From contig NZ_LISX01000010.1 of the NCBI RefSeq assembly GCF_001905465.1, positions 62,001 through 126,000 of the forward strand: a stretch of DNA of 64,000 bases. The letters run 5' to 3'. The translations under genes were made by a program, and so were the position numbers. Positions 25,611 to 33,807 of this stretch are shown here, piece by piece. This stretch comes from Kitasatospora sp. CB01950 (lineage in GTDB: Bacteria > Actinomycetota > Actinomycetes > Streptomycetales > Streptomycetaceae). How positions within the stretch are numbered: position 1 is the first letter of the stretch; every line of letters begins with the position of its first letter. The notes under the pieces were generated by a model. It saw only the letters and a list, made by a program, of their open reading frames with translations, made no database searches and was not told the origin of the DNA.

Positions 25611-25754
25611 TGGTCCGTCATGCCCTTTTCGGGGCTACTCCATTCGACCGGATTTTCCGACTGTTCACATAAATCCCTTGCCTGATACGGGAATTGATCG
25701 ACAGCCATCGGAACCGGCAGCACCCCCTCCTCCCCTAGAAAGGCGGTCCATTCC

Positions 25755-26489
25755 GTGACCACCGTCTCCACCCGCAACCGCGTCCTGGCCGGAGCAGCCC
25801 TCGCGGCCGGCCTGTTCTGCTCCACCGCACCGGCGTTCGCCGCGCTGACCTCGCCCGTGGCAACGGCGTACGTGGTCTCGGCCGACGCTCTGAACGGCGC
25901 GGCGGCCGTCCCGCCGCAACCGTTGTCCACCTACCCCCCTGGCGGCACCCAGACCGAAGTGGGCCTGACGGTCGGACCGTTCGCGACCGACGCCACGCTC
26001 ACCGCCACCACCGCGGGCGACCCGGCGGCCGGCACCTCCTCCGCCTCGGCCACCGTCGACCGGTTGGGCCTCACCTTCGGTCCCACCCTGACCGGGTCGC
26101 TGACCGGCGTCGAATCCACCTGCAACGCCACCCCTGACGGGGCCACCGGCAACGGCATCATCGCCAGCGGCACCGTCACCATCCTGGGCATCCCGACCAC
26201 GCTGGAGGCCAACGCCCCGAAGAACACCGGCGTCACCATCGCCGGCCTCGGCGAGCTGATGCTGAACGAGCAGTCCACCGACGCCAACGGCGTGCTGACC
26301 GTCAACGCCGTGCACTTCACGCTGCTGCCGACACTCGGCGGCGCCAACGTGATCATCGGCCACGTCGAGTGCGGCGGCGCCCCGGCGGCCGCGACCGTTC
26401 CGATGATCAACCGGCAGGTCGGGGTGATCGGCGGTTCGCTGGCCGCCGCGGTCGTCCTCGGCGCCGTGTACCTGCGGCGCCGCGCCTGA
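25755..26489 (+). CDS. Secreted protein with C-terminal helix-Arg anchor (choice-of-anchor P-like)
   Basis: A 244-residue exported protein. Residues 1-29 are a signal peptide with a likely cut after APAFA. The mature part (about 30-210) is Thr/Ala/Gly-rich with alternating beta-strand character and two Cys residues, without a recognisable enzyme fold. The C-terminus is a membrane helix (about 223-240) followed by RRRA, the layout of sorting signals cut by exosortases. It sits 144 bases after the glycosyltransferase gene, with its own AT-richer upstream region, and is followed by a strong terminator. It is the obvious candidate substrate for the exosortase-like protein; the family name is recalled, not searched. 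Confidence 0.75.
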   Translation: MTTVSTRNRVLAGAALAAGLFCSTAPAFAALTSPVATAYVVSADALNGAAAVPPQPLSTYPPGGTQTEVGLTVGPFATDATLTATTAGDPAAGTSSASATVDRLGLTFGPTLTGSLTGVESTCNATPDGATGNGIIASGTVTILGIPTTLEANAPKNTGVTIAGLGELMLNEQSTDANGVLTVNAVHFTLLPTLGGANVIIGHVECGGAPAAATVPMINRQVGVIGGSLAAAVVLGAVYLRRRA

Positions 26490-26510
26490 GCGGTCCGGGC
26501 CCGAACGCCG

Positions 26511-26549
26511 GGTGCCCTCCCGCTCCGGATGCGGAGGCGGGAGGGCACC
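26511..26549. terminator. Bidirectional terminator
   Basis: A 13-bp perfect stem, GGTGCCCTCCCGC with GCGGGAGGGCACC, between two convergent genes, 22 bases after one stop and 14 bases after the other. Confidence 0.9.
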
Positions 26550-26562
26550 GGAACGTCCGCGC

Positions 26563-27411
26563 TCAGACCAGCAGTTCGGCCAGCCGGTCGGCCCAGATGA
26601 TCGAGTAGTGGCTGGTGCCGCCGAGCAGCTCGGTCGGGACGGTGACCTTCGCCGCCGTCAGCCGGCCCTCGTCGTACAGCGCCTGGGGCTCGTTCAGCAG
26701 CCCGCGCTCGGCGTACAGGAACCGGGTCGGGACGGCGAGGCGGTGGATCGCGCCGGCCGCCTCCGGGTCGAGCAGCACCTGGGCGCCGTCGGTGGTGATC
26801 GCCTCGTGGACGCAGGAGGAGACCAGCTCGGGGGCCTCGCCGACCAGGTCGCGCTGGGTGTACGCGTCCATCTCCTCGTTCCAGTCGGCGAACGCGGGGT
26901 GCGCCTGCCAGAACGCCCGGTAGGCGTCGCGGCTCTCGAAGGTCATCGACAGCCGGGCCAGCGCGGGGCCGAGCACCGCGGCCAGCGCGTCCTCCTCGCG
27001 GACGCCCTCGGGCAGCGGGAAGGTCACCGCGCCGTCGACCAGGACCAGGTCGGCGAGCAGCTCGGGGTGGCGGGCGGCGGCGACGGCGGAGACCCAGGCA
27101 CCCATCGAGTGGCCGACCAGCCGGACCGGGCCGGCGTCCAGGTGACGGATCAGTGCGGCGACGTCCTCCGCGTGCCGGCCCAGGCCCCACGGGCCCGGCA
27201 GTGCGCGGCTGGCGGCCCGGCCGCGCAGGTCGGGGGCGTACAGCGCGACCCGGCCGTCGAGCAGCCGGGCCAGCCCGGCCCAGGCCAGCGCGTTGGCGGT
27301 GATGCCGTGCACGGCGACCACCACGGGCGCGTCCGGGTCGGCGGCCGGCCAGTGCAGGACGGCGAGGTCGCCGCCCTCGACGGGGACGGTGAGGTGCTGG
27401 GGGAGAGTCAT
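26563..27411 (-). CDS. Alpha/beta hydrolase
   Basis: A 282-residue cytosolic alpha/beta hydrolase. The oxyanion HG is at 35-36, the nucleophile elbow GHSMGA carries S102, and the likely catalytic His is in GGTSHYSIIW near residue 270. A cap domain with many aromatic residues spans about 130-200. The substrate is not evident; the fold suits esters, lactones or C-C hydrolysis. Its ATG overlaps the stop of the livM-like gene by four bases, so it is translated as the last gene of the branched-chain amino-acid transporter operon. Confidence 0.9.
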   Translation of the reverse strand: MTLPQHLTVPVEGGDLAVLHWPAADPDAPVVVAVHGITANALAWAGLARLLDGRVALYAPDLRGRAASRALPGPWGLGRHAEDVAALIRHLDAGPVRLVGHSMGAWVSAVAAARHPELLADLVLVDGAVTFPLPEGVREEDALAAVLGPALARLSMTFESRDAYRAFWQAHPAFADWNEEMDAYTQRDLVGEAPELVSSCVHEAITTDGAQVLLDPEAAGAIHRLAVPTRFLYAERGLLNEPQALYDEGRLTAAKVTVPTELLGGTSHYSIIWADRLAELLV

Positions 27412-28481
27412 GCGGCGCCTTCCGGTACGGCGGTGACGGACACCTTGGCGGCCTTGGCGGCCCGGCCCGAACGCAGCCGGGCGGGCAGCTTGGCCAAGCC
27501 GCCGGGCAGCAGGTAGACCACGGCGACGAAGAGCGTACCGAGCAGGAACAGCGGCTGGGAGAGCGGAACCCGCAGCACGGACGGGAGTTCGGCGATGGAC
27601 GCGGAGTTGGCGAGGTCGCCGAGCCGGTGCGCGGCCCAGGTGTAGAGCACGCCGCCGAGCAGCGGCCCCCACCGGGTGCCGGACCCGCCGAGCACCACCA
27701 TCACCAGCAGCGCCAGCGTCGCGTCCGAGCTCGCGGCCTGCGGCGTCGCGCCGCCGGTCAGCAGCAGGTAGACCACGCCGCCCGCGCCGGCCAGGCCGCC
27801 GGACACGGTGAACGCGACCAGCTTGAAGCCGTACGGGCGCAGGCCCAGCACCTCGACGCGGCGCTCGTTCTCCCGGATGCCGGCCCAGACCCGGCCGGTC
27901 GGCGAGGAGACCGTCCAGTGCACCACGGCGAGCGTGACGACCAGGTACAGCACCGCGATCCAGTACAGGTTGGCGGTGTTCTGGATGCCGATCAGCGCGT
28001 CGGGCAGGTGCTCGGCGGGCGTCGAGCGGCCCTCCTCGCCGCCGGTCAGGCCGCCGGGGTTGCGCTGCACCAGGATCGCCCCGGCCTGCGCGAACGCCAG
28101 CGTCACCATGGAGAAGCCGATGCCGGTGACCTTCAGCGAGACCGAGCCGAGCAGCAGCGCCAGCGCGATCGAGCAGAGGATGCCGAACACTGCGGCCGGG
28201 ACGAAGCCGAGGCCGAACTCCAGCATCGCCAGGTCGGTGGCGTACAGGCCGGTGGCGAAGTACAGGGCGTGGCCGAAGGAGAGCAGGCCGGTGCGGCCGA
28301 GCAGCAGGTCGTAGCCGGTGGCGAGACCGCCGTAGACCAGGCACAGGGCGATCAGTTGGAGGCTGCCGGGGCTGCCGAGCGGGCCGTCCAGCAGGCCGGG
28401 CAGCGGCAGGGTGCTGTACGGCGCGATCACCAGGACGATCAGCAGGGCGAGCGGCCACCAGCGCTTGAGGTGGGTGGTCAT
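27408..28481 (-). CDS. livM: Branched-chain amino-acid ABC transporter permease LivM
   Basis: A 357-residue inner-membrane permease with about ten helices. It shows the LivM features GLLSFGHALYFATGLYATDL, the SLKVTGIGFSMVTLAFAQ helix, and the cytosolic coupling segment GRVWAGIRENERRVEVLGLRPYGFKLVAF. The C-terminal 25 residues are Ala/Lys-rich and cytosolic. Four-base overlaps link it to livH upstream and to the hydrolase gene downstream. Substrates in this family include Leu, Ile and Val, but also amides, urea and aromatic acids, so the true cargo is uncertain. Confidence 0.93.
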   Translation of the reverse strand: MTTHLKRWWPLALLIVLVIAPYSTLPLPGLLDGPLGSPGSLQLIALCLVYGGLATGYDLLLGRTGLLSFGHALYFATGLYATDLAMLEFGLGFVPAAVFGILCSIALALLLGSVSLKVTGIGFSMVTLAFAQAGAILVQRNPGGLTGGEEGRSTPAEHLPDALIGIQNTANLYWIAVLYLVVTLAVVHWTVSSPTGRVWAGIRENERRVEVLGLRPYGFKLVAFTVSGGLAGAGGVVYLLLTGGATPQAASSDATLALLVMVVLGGSGTRWGPLLGGVLYTWAAHRLGDLANSASIAELPSVLRVPLSQPLFLLGTLFVAVVYLLPGGLAKLPARLRSGRAAKAAKVSVTAVPEGAA

Positions 28482-29344
28482 GCGAGTCTCCCGGTGAGTC
28501 CGCGCGGCTTGACGAGCAGCAGCACGGCGAGCAGGACGACCACGGAGAGGTCTCCGAGGCCTGCCGCGGTGTAGTAGTTGGCGAACTGCTGGACCAGGCC
28601 GACGCCGACCGAGGCGACGGCGGCGCCGGTGACCGAGCCCATGCCGCCCATCACGACGACCACGAAGGCGAAGATCAGCAGGCCGGTGCCCTGGCCGGGG
28701 TTGATCGAGCCGAAGTACAGGCCGGCCAGCGCCCCGCCGAGCGAGGCGGCGGCGCCGCCGATGGCGAAGACCAGGGTGAAGGCCTTGCGGACGTCGATGC
28801 CGAGCGCGGTGACCATGGCGCGGTCCTCGACGCCGGCCCGGACGATCAGGCCGTACCGGGTCTTCGCCAGGAACAGCCGCAGCAGCACCAGCACGACCAG
28901 CGCGGCGGCCATCAGCACGAAGCGGTTGACGGGGACGGTCGCGCCGAGCACGTCGACGGTGCCGGCCAGCGCGGCGGGCTGCGGGAAGGGCCGGGCGTCG
29001 GCGCCCCAGATGCCCATGATCAGGGCGGGCAGGGCGAGTCCGACGCCGACGGTGGCGAGGATCTGGTCGCGCGGCCGGGCGTACAGCGGCCGGATCAGGG
29101 CGAGTTCGAGCAGCACCGAGGCGGCGGTGCCGACCGCGGTGCCGAACGGCACGGCCAGCCAGAAGCCGAGCCCGCCGTCGGTGGCGGCCCACCAGGCGGC
29201 GTACGCGCCGATGGACAGCAGCGCGCCGTGCGCGAAGTTGAGGACGTCCATCAGGCCGAAGATCAGCGAGAGGCCGGAGGCGACCAGGAAGTACAGCGCG
29301 CCGAGCCCGAGTCCGGTGCAGGCGAGCAGGACGACGGTGTTCAT
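28478..29344 (-). CDS. livH: Branched-chain amino-acid ABC transporter permease LivH
   Basis: A 288-residue permease with eight helices. The conserved segments GLSLIFGLMDVLNFAHGALLSIGAYAAW near the N-terminus, and the coupling loop RYGLIVRAGVEDRAMVTALGID in the middle, are typical of LivH. It pairs with LivM in the membrane. Starts and stops overlap by four bases on both sides. Confidence 0.94.
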   Translation of the reverse strand: MNTVVLLACTGLGLGALYFLVASGLSLIFGLMDVLNFAHGALLSIGAYAAWWAATDGGLGFWLAVPFGTAVGTAASVLLELALIRPLYARPRDQILATVGVGLALPALIMGIWGADARPFPQPAALAGTVDVLGATVPVNRFVLMAAALVVLVLLRLFLAKTRYGLIVRAGVEDRAMVTALGIDVRKAFTLVFAIGGAAASLGGALAGLYFGSINPGQGTGLLIFAFVVVVMGGMGSVTGAAVASVGVGLVQQFANYYTAAGLGDLSVVVLLAVLLLVKPRGLTGRLA

Positions 29345-30078
29345 CGGGGAGACACCTCGGGATCAGGAGCGGTGGGGCGGTGGCTGCCGACGCCGAGCAG
29401 GCGGCGGGCGGCGTCCTCGTCCGCGAGCAGTTCGCGGGCGTTGCCCTGGTGGGCGGTGCGGCCGTCGGCGAGGACGGCGCAGTGGCCGGCGACCCGGCGG
29501 ACCAGGGCCAGGTTCTGTTCGACCAGCAGCACCGGGACGGTCTCGGCGGCCCGGGCGAGCACGTCGGCGACCTCGGTGACGATCTTCGGCGCGAGGCCCT
29601 TGGTGGGCTCGTCGGCGATGATCAGCCGGTTGCCGTTGAGCAGCGTGCGGGCGATCGCGACCATCTGCTGCTGGCCGCCCGACAGCGTGCCGGCGGCCTG
29701 CTTGTGACGCTGCTTCAGCTCCGGGAAGAGCTCGAAGACCAGGTCGTAGGCGGGAGTTCCGTCGCGTTCGGCCAGCCGGAGGTTCTCGGCGACGGTCAGG
29801 CCACCGAAGATGCCGCGGTCCTCGGGGGCGTAGCCGATGCCCTGCCGGACCACCAGGTGGGTGGGCAGGCGGCCGATGTCGGTGCCGTCGAAGACCAGCG
29901 AGCCGGTCCGCGGGACGAGGCCCATGACGGCCTTGACGGTGGTGGTCTTCCCGGCGCCGTTGCGGCCGAGCAGTGCGGTGACGCCGGTGGCGGCGACGTC
30001 CAGGTCCACCCCGTGCAGGATGTGCAGGCCGTCGATCACCACCTTCAACTCGCGAACCGCGAGCAGGGTTTCCGTCAC
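29341..30078 (-). CDS. livF: Branched-chain amino-acid ABC transporter ATPase LivF
   Basis: A 245-residue ATPase. Walker A GRNGAGKTT is at 38-46, signature LSGGQ at 132-136 and Walker B LIIADEP at 152-158. The YAPEDRGIFGGLTVAENL segment and the ADEPTKGLAP sequence are characteristic of LivF. The GTG start at 30078 overlaps the livG stop by four bases, and the stop overlaps livH. Confidence 0.95.
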   Translation of the reverse strand: MTETLLAVRELKVVIDGLHILHGVDLDVAATGVTALLGRNGAGKTTTVKAVMGLVPRTGSLVFDGTDIGRLPTHLVVRQGIGYAPEDRGIFGGLTVAENLRLAERDGTPAYDLVFELFPELKQRHKQAAGTLSGGQQQMVAIARTLLNGNRLIIADEPTKGLAPKIVTEVADVLARAAETVPVLLVEQNLALVRRVAGHCAVLADGRTAHQGNARELLADEDAARRLLGVGSHRPTAPDPEVSPR

Positions 30079-30833
30079 AACGCCTCCCCGAGGTAGGCCC
30101 CCTGGACGGTTTCGTCGGCCATTACGGCCTCGGGGGTGTCGAGTGCGAGCAGGGTGCCGTGGTGCATCACGGCGAGCCGGTCGGCGAGGCCGAGCAGCAC
30201 GTCCATGTGGTGTTCGACCATCAGGACGGTGCGGCCCTGCTCCTGGTGGACGGAGCGGATCAGCTCGACCAGGGCGGGCACCTCCTCGGCGCTCACCCCG
30301 GCCATCGGCTCGTCGAGCAGGATCAGCCGGGGGTCGCCGACCAGCAGCACGGCGAGCTCCAACTTCCTTTTGCCGCCGTGCGAGAGGGAGCCGGCCAGGT
30401 CGTCGGCCTGGTCGGCGAGGCCGGTGCGCTCCAGGGTCTCCTCGACCTGCTGCCGGTAGCGGTCGGCGCGCCGCCAGATCCGGTAGGACGCGGCGGGGCC
30501 GGCGGCGGCCTGGGCGGCCAGCCGGACGTGGTCGGCGACGGTCAGGCCGGGCCACAGCGAGGAGGTCTGGAAGGTCCGGCCGAGACCCCGCCGGGCCCGG
30601 GCGGGCACCGGCAGGGCGGTGATGTCGGCGCCGTCCAGGTGGAGGGTGCCGTGGCCGGCCGGGTAGATCCCGGAGATCAGGTTGAACAGGGAGGTCTTGC
30701 CCGCCCCGTTCGGGCCGATGAAGGCGACGAACTCGCCCTCGGCGACGTCGAGGGTGACGTCCTGGACGATCGGGACGCCGCGGACCGACCAGCCGAGGCC
30801 GTTCAGCCGCAGGACCGGGGCGGGGGTGCTCAT
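30075..30833 (-). CDS. livG: Branched-chain amino-acid ABC transporter ATPase LivG
   Basis: A 252-residue ATPase. Walker A GPNGAGKTS is at 40-48 and Walker B LILLDEP at 170-176. The signature reads LSHGG (150-154), the usual LivG variant of LSGGQ, followed by KRKLELA. GRTFQTSSLWPGLTV is also a LivG mark. ATG at 30833 is five bases from the livK stop, so the binding-protein gene is the first of the operon. Confidence 0.95.
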   Translation of the reverse strand: MSTPAPVLRLNGLGWSVRGVPIVQDVTLDVAEGEFVAFIGPNGAGKTSLFNLISGIYPAGHGTLHLDGADITALPVPARARRGLGRTFQTSSLWPGLTVADHVRLAAQAAAGPAASYRIWRRADRYRQQVEETLERTGLADQADDLAGSLSHGGKRKLELAVLLVGDPRLILLDEPMAGVSAEEVPALVELIRSVHQEQGRTVLMVEHHMDVLLGLADRLAVMHHGTLLALDTPEAVMADETVQGAYLGEAL

Positions 30834-30838
30834 GTGCG

Positions 30839-32077
30839 TCAGCCCGCCATCTTGGCGACCGGCGGGGCGACCTGCTCGGCGGACAGCACCTTCTCCGCGG
30901 TGGGCTTGGCGTCGGCGCCGGTGCCCGCCAGCTTGACCTGGAACATCGGCTGCAGCAGCGCGTGGTCCTCGGCGCGGACGGTGAGCTTGCCCTTGACGCC
31001 GTCGAAGCTCCAGCCCTCCAGCGCCTTCACCAGCGCGTCGGTGTCGGCGTCGGAGCCCTTGTTGGTCTCCAGCGCGTGCACCACCATCTGCGCGGCGGTG
31101 AAGCCGTCCGGGGTGAACAGGTCGGACTTGGAGCCGTTCTTGGTGACGAAGTCGTTCATCGCCAGCTCGGCCTCGGTGCCGCCGGCCGCGCCCGAGAAGT
31201 AGTGGTTCAGGAAGTCGATCTTCTCGGCGGCGGGGCCGAACAGCGGGTAGGAGGCGGCCACGTCGAGGCCGGTGACGACCTTGGTCGCGGAGAACACGTC
31301 CTGCTGGTTGAGCGAGGTCCACAGCGCGGAGGCGGTGTCGCCGGCCCATGCGACGAACAGCAGGTCGGGCTTGGCGGCCTTGGCCTGGGTGGCGAACGGC
31401 GTCAGGTCGGTCGCGGACGGCGGGGCGAGCACCGCTTCCACGGTGGCGCCCGCGGAGCCGAGGACGTCCTTGACGGCGGCCACGTTGGCCTGGCCGAAGG
31501 CGTTGTCCTGGGCGAGGACGGTGACCTTCTTGCCCTTGGCGTCGCCGATGAACGACGCGGCGGCCTTGGTGTCCTGGTAGGACTGCCGGCCGGAGCGGAA
31601 GGTGTACTTGTTCAGGCCGGTGACCTTGTCGGCGGCGGCCGGGCCGCTGATGAACAGCACCTTGTTCTGCGCGGCGATCGGGCCGACCTGCAGGGCCACG
31701 CCGGACGCGGTGGAGCCGGCCAGGATCTTGTAGTTCTTGCCGATCAGGTCCTTCGCGGCGGAGACGGCCTTGGCCGGGTCGCCCGCGTCGTCCTGCTCGG
31801 CGATCTCCACCGGGTGGCCGTCGACGGCGTTGGTGCCCTTGGTGGCGTACGACAGGCCCGCCTTGAAGCCCTCCAGGTACTGCTTGCCGTAGGCCGCCAG
31901 CGGGCCGGTCTTGGAGTACACCAGGCCGACCTTGACCGGGCTCTTGTCGCCGCCGCCCGCCTCGGCCGTGGTGCCCGCCGTGCCCGCCTTGGCGCAAGCG
32001 GACGCGAGCAGCACGCAGGCGGCCAGCGCGGCGAGCTTGCGGACGGGTCGTCTGGGGGTGGCGTCCGTGACTGACAT
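30839..32077 (-). CDS. livK: ABC transporter substrate-binding lipoprotein (LivK type)
   Basis: A 412-residue type 1 periplasmic-binding-fold lipoprotein. The signal peptide ends in ASAC with C28 as the probable lipid site. The mature protein starts VKVGLVYSKTGPLAAYGKQ, with the two-lobe Leu/Ile/Val-binding fold (for example AGSTASGVALQVGPIAAQNKV). It catches the solute outside and feeds LivHMGF. It leads the operon; the 262-base region upstream, shared with the CoA-transferase genes, contains paired repeats that may be operators. Confidence 0.93.
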   Translation of the reverse strand: MSVTDATPRRPVRKLAALAACVLLASACAKAGTAGTTAEAGGGDKSPVKVGLVYSKTGPLAAYGKQYLEGFKAGLSYATKGTNAVDGHPVEIAEQDDAGDPAKAVSAAKDLIGKNYKILAGSTASGVALQVGPIAAQNKVLFISGPAAADKVTGLNKYTFRSGRQSYQDTKAAASFIGDAKGKKVTVLAQDNAFGQANVAAVKDVLGSAGATVEAVLAPPSATDLTPFATQAKAAKPDLLFVAWAGDTASALWTSLNQQDVFSATKVVTGLDVAASYPLFGPAAEKIDFLNHYFSGAAGGTEAELAMNDFVTKNGSKSDLFTPDGFTAAQMVVHALETNKGSDADTDALVKALEGWSFDGVKGKLTVRAEDHALLQPMFQVKLAGTGADAKPTAEKVLSAEQVAPPVAKMAG

Positions 32078-32162
32078 GGTGGCGGGCTCCTGACGTGCCT
32101 GTGCTGGTGGGATGCGGGAACCGTAGGAGCGTCGCCCCGAAGACGACATGTGACGGGAGCAC

Positions 32163-32244
32163 GCATCGGCCGCCACCACTGTGTGGGCCGACCACATGTT
32201 CGGGCATCGGCCGCCAAGAGGTGTGCGGCACACACATGGGTCGG
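32163..32244. promoter_or_regulatory. Paired 41-bp repeats with CACA-type palindromes between livK and CoA-transferase genes
   Basis: The 13-base GCATCGGCCGCCA occurs at 32163-32175 and again at 32204-32216, exactly 41 bases apart. Each copy is followed by a palindrome: TGTGG-GCCGA-CCACA after the first, GTGTG-CGG-CACAC after the second. This looks like a double operator for a regulator of one or both divergent operons. Confidence 0.5.
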
Positions 32245-32339
32245 CCCTGCTCCATGGCGTCGTCCGCCATGGAAAGCGCCGGGGCCTGCGGCGAGTGTGG
32301 TGCCGCAGTCAGCCCTCCCCCTTCGAGAAGGTGGCCCCC

Positions 32340-33107
32340 TTGGACAAGGTCCTGGACTCCCCCGCCCGCGCGGTCGGGGACATTCCCGACGGCGCGGTGC
32401 TCGCCGTCGGCGGCTTCGGCCTGTGCGGCATCCCGTCCACCCTGATCGGTGCGCTCGTCGACGCGGGCACCACCGGGTTGCGGGTGGTCTCCAACAACTG
32501 CGGGGTGGACGACTGGGGCCTGGGCCTGCTGCTCGGCGCGGGCCGGATCGCCCGGATGACCTCCAGCTACGTCGGCGAGAACAAGGAGTTCGCCCGCCAG
32601 TACCTGAACGGCGAACTGGAGGTCGAACTGACCCCGCAGGGCACTCTCGCCGAACGGCTGCGGGCCGGCGGCGCGGGCATCCCCGCGTTCTACACCCCGG
32701 CCGGCGCCGGCACCCAGGTCGAGGAGGGCGGCCTGCCCTGGCGCTACGCGCCCGGCGGCGGCGCCGTCGCGGTGGCCTCCCCGCCGAAGGAGGTCCGCGA
32801 GTTCGGCGGCCGCCGCCACCTGCTGGAGGAGGCCATCGTCGCGGACTTCGCCCTGGTCCGCGCCGAGGTCGCCGACCGGCACGGCAACTGCGTCTTCCAC
32901 GCCGCCGCCCGCAACTTCAACCCGCTGTGCGCCACCGCCGGCCGGATCACGATCGTCGAGGCCGACCGGATCGTCGAACCCGGCGAGATCGAGCCGGACG
33001 CCGTCCACCTGCCCGGCGTCTACGTCGACCGGGTGGTCGCCGCCGACCCCGACGACCGCCGGATCGAGCGCCGCACCGTCAGCGCCGCCGCCTCGAAGGA
33101 GTCCTGA
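32340..33107 (+). CDS. scoA: 3-oxoacid CoA-transferase subunit A
   Basis: A 255-residue alpha subunit of a family I CoA-transferase. It carries the CoA-binding GGFGLCGIPSTLI near residue 25, VSNNCGVDDWGLG, and the FTPAGAGT-like FYTPAGAGTQVEEGG segment. Together with subunit B it moves CoA from succinyl-CoA to acetoacetate or a related 3-oxoacid. TTG at 32340 is chosen since GAGAAGG lies eight to nine bases upstream and the protein then starts like its relatives (MDKVLDS); GTG at 32331 is an alternative. The TGA overlaps the ATG of subunit B by one base. Beta-ketoadipate CoA-transferase (PcaI) is possible, but no pca genes are nearby. Confidence 0.87.
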   Translation: MDKVLDSPARAVGDIPDGAVLAVGGFGLCGIPSTLIGALVDAGTTGLRVVSNNCGVDDWGLGLLLGAGRIARMTSSYVGENKEFARQYLNGELEVELTPQGTLAERLRAGGAGIPAFYTPAGAGTQVEEGGLPWRYAPGGGAVAVASPPKEVREFGGRRHLLEEAIVADFALVRAEVADRHGNCVFHAAARNFNPLCATAGRITIVEADRIVEPGEIEPDAVHLPGVYVDRVVAADPDDRRIERRTVSAAASKES

Positions 33108-33748
33108 TGACCACGCAGCTCGACCCGCGCGACCTGCTCGCCGCCCGGGCCGCCCGCGAACTCCGCGACGGCCAGTACGTCAACCTCGGCATCGGCCTGC
33201 CCACGCTGATCCCCAACCACCTGCCCGCGGGCGTCCACGTGGTGCTGCACTCCGAGAACGGCATCCTCGGCGTCGGCCCCTACCCTGCGGACGACGCCGT
33301 CCACCCCGACCTGATCAACGCCGGCAAGGAGACCGTCACCGTCAACCCCGGTGCGGCGTACTTCGATTCGGCGTTCAGCTTCGGCATGGTGCGCTCCGGC
33401 CGGATCGACGTCTCGGTGCTCGGCGCGATGCAGGTCTCCGCCTCCGGCGACCTCGCCAACTGGATGATCCCCGGCAAGATGGTCAAGGGCATGGGCGGCG
33501 CGATGGACCTGGTCCACGGGGCCCGCCGCCTGATCGTGGTGATGGAGCACACCGCCAAGGACGGCACCCCGAAGATCGTCGACGAGCTGACCCTCCCCGC
33601 CACCGGCCGGGGCGTCGTCCACCGCATCGTCACCGACCTCGCCGTCCTCGACGTCACCCCGGACGGCCTCTGCCTGGTCGAACTCGCCGACGGCGTCACC
33701 CTGGAGCAGCTCCGCGCGGCGACCGAGCCGGACGTGCTCGTCCCCTGA
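33107..33748 (+). CDS. scoB: 3-oxoacid CoA-transferase subunit B
   Basis: A 213-residue beta subunit. The catalytic Glu is E50 in HSENGILGVGP, and GIGLPTLIPNHLP and GKMVKGMGGAMDLVHGA are also conserved. It completes the enzyme encoded with the preceding gene and ends just before a strong terminator. The divergent position to a branched-chain amino-acid transporter fits a role in the use of ketone bodies from leucine, but that is inference. Confidence 0.92.
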   Translation: MTTQLDPRDLLAARAARELRDGQYVNLGIGLPTLIPNHLPAGVHVVLHSENGILGVGPYPADDAVHPDLINAGKETVTVNPGAAYFDSAFSFGMVRSGRIDVSVLGAMQVSASGDLANWMIPGKMVKGMGGAMDLVHGARRLIVVMEHTAKDGTPKIVDELTLPATGRGVVHRIVTDLAVLDVTPDGLCLVELADGVTLEQLRAATEPDVLVP

Positions 33749-33760
33749 GCCCGGGACGCC

Positions 33761-33799
33761 GCAGGGGCGGTGCGCACTCCTCGTGCCCACCGCCCCTGC
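33761..33799. terminator. Bidirectional terminator
   Basis: A 12-bp perfect stem GCAGGGGCGGTG with CACCGCCCCTGC between the convergent CoA-transferase and uracil-DNA glycosylase genes. Confidence 0.9.
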
Positions 33800-33807
33800 G
33801 CCGCCCG

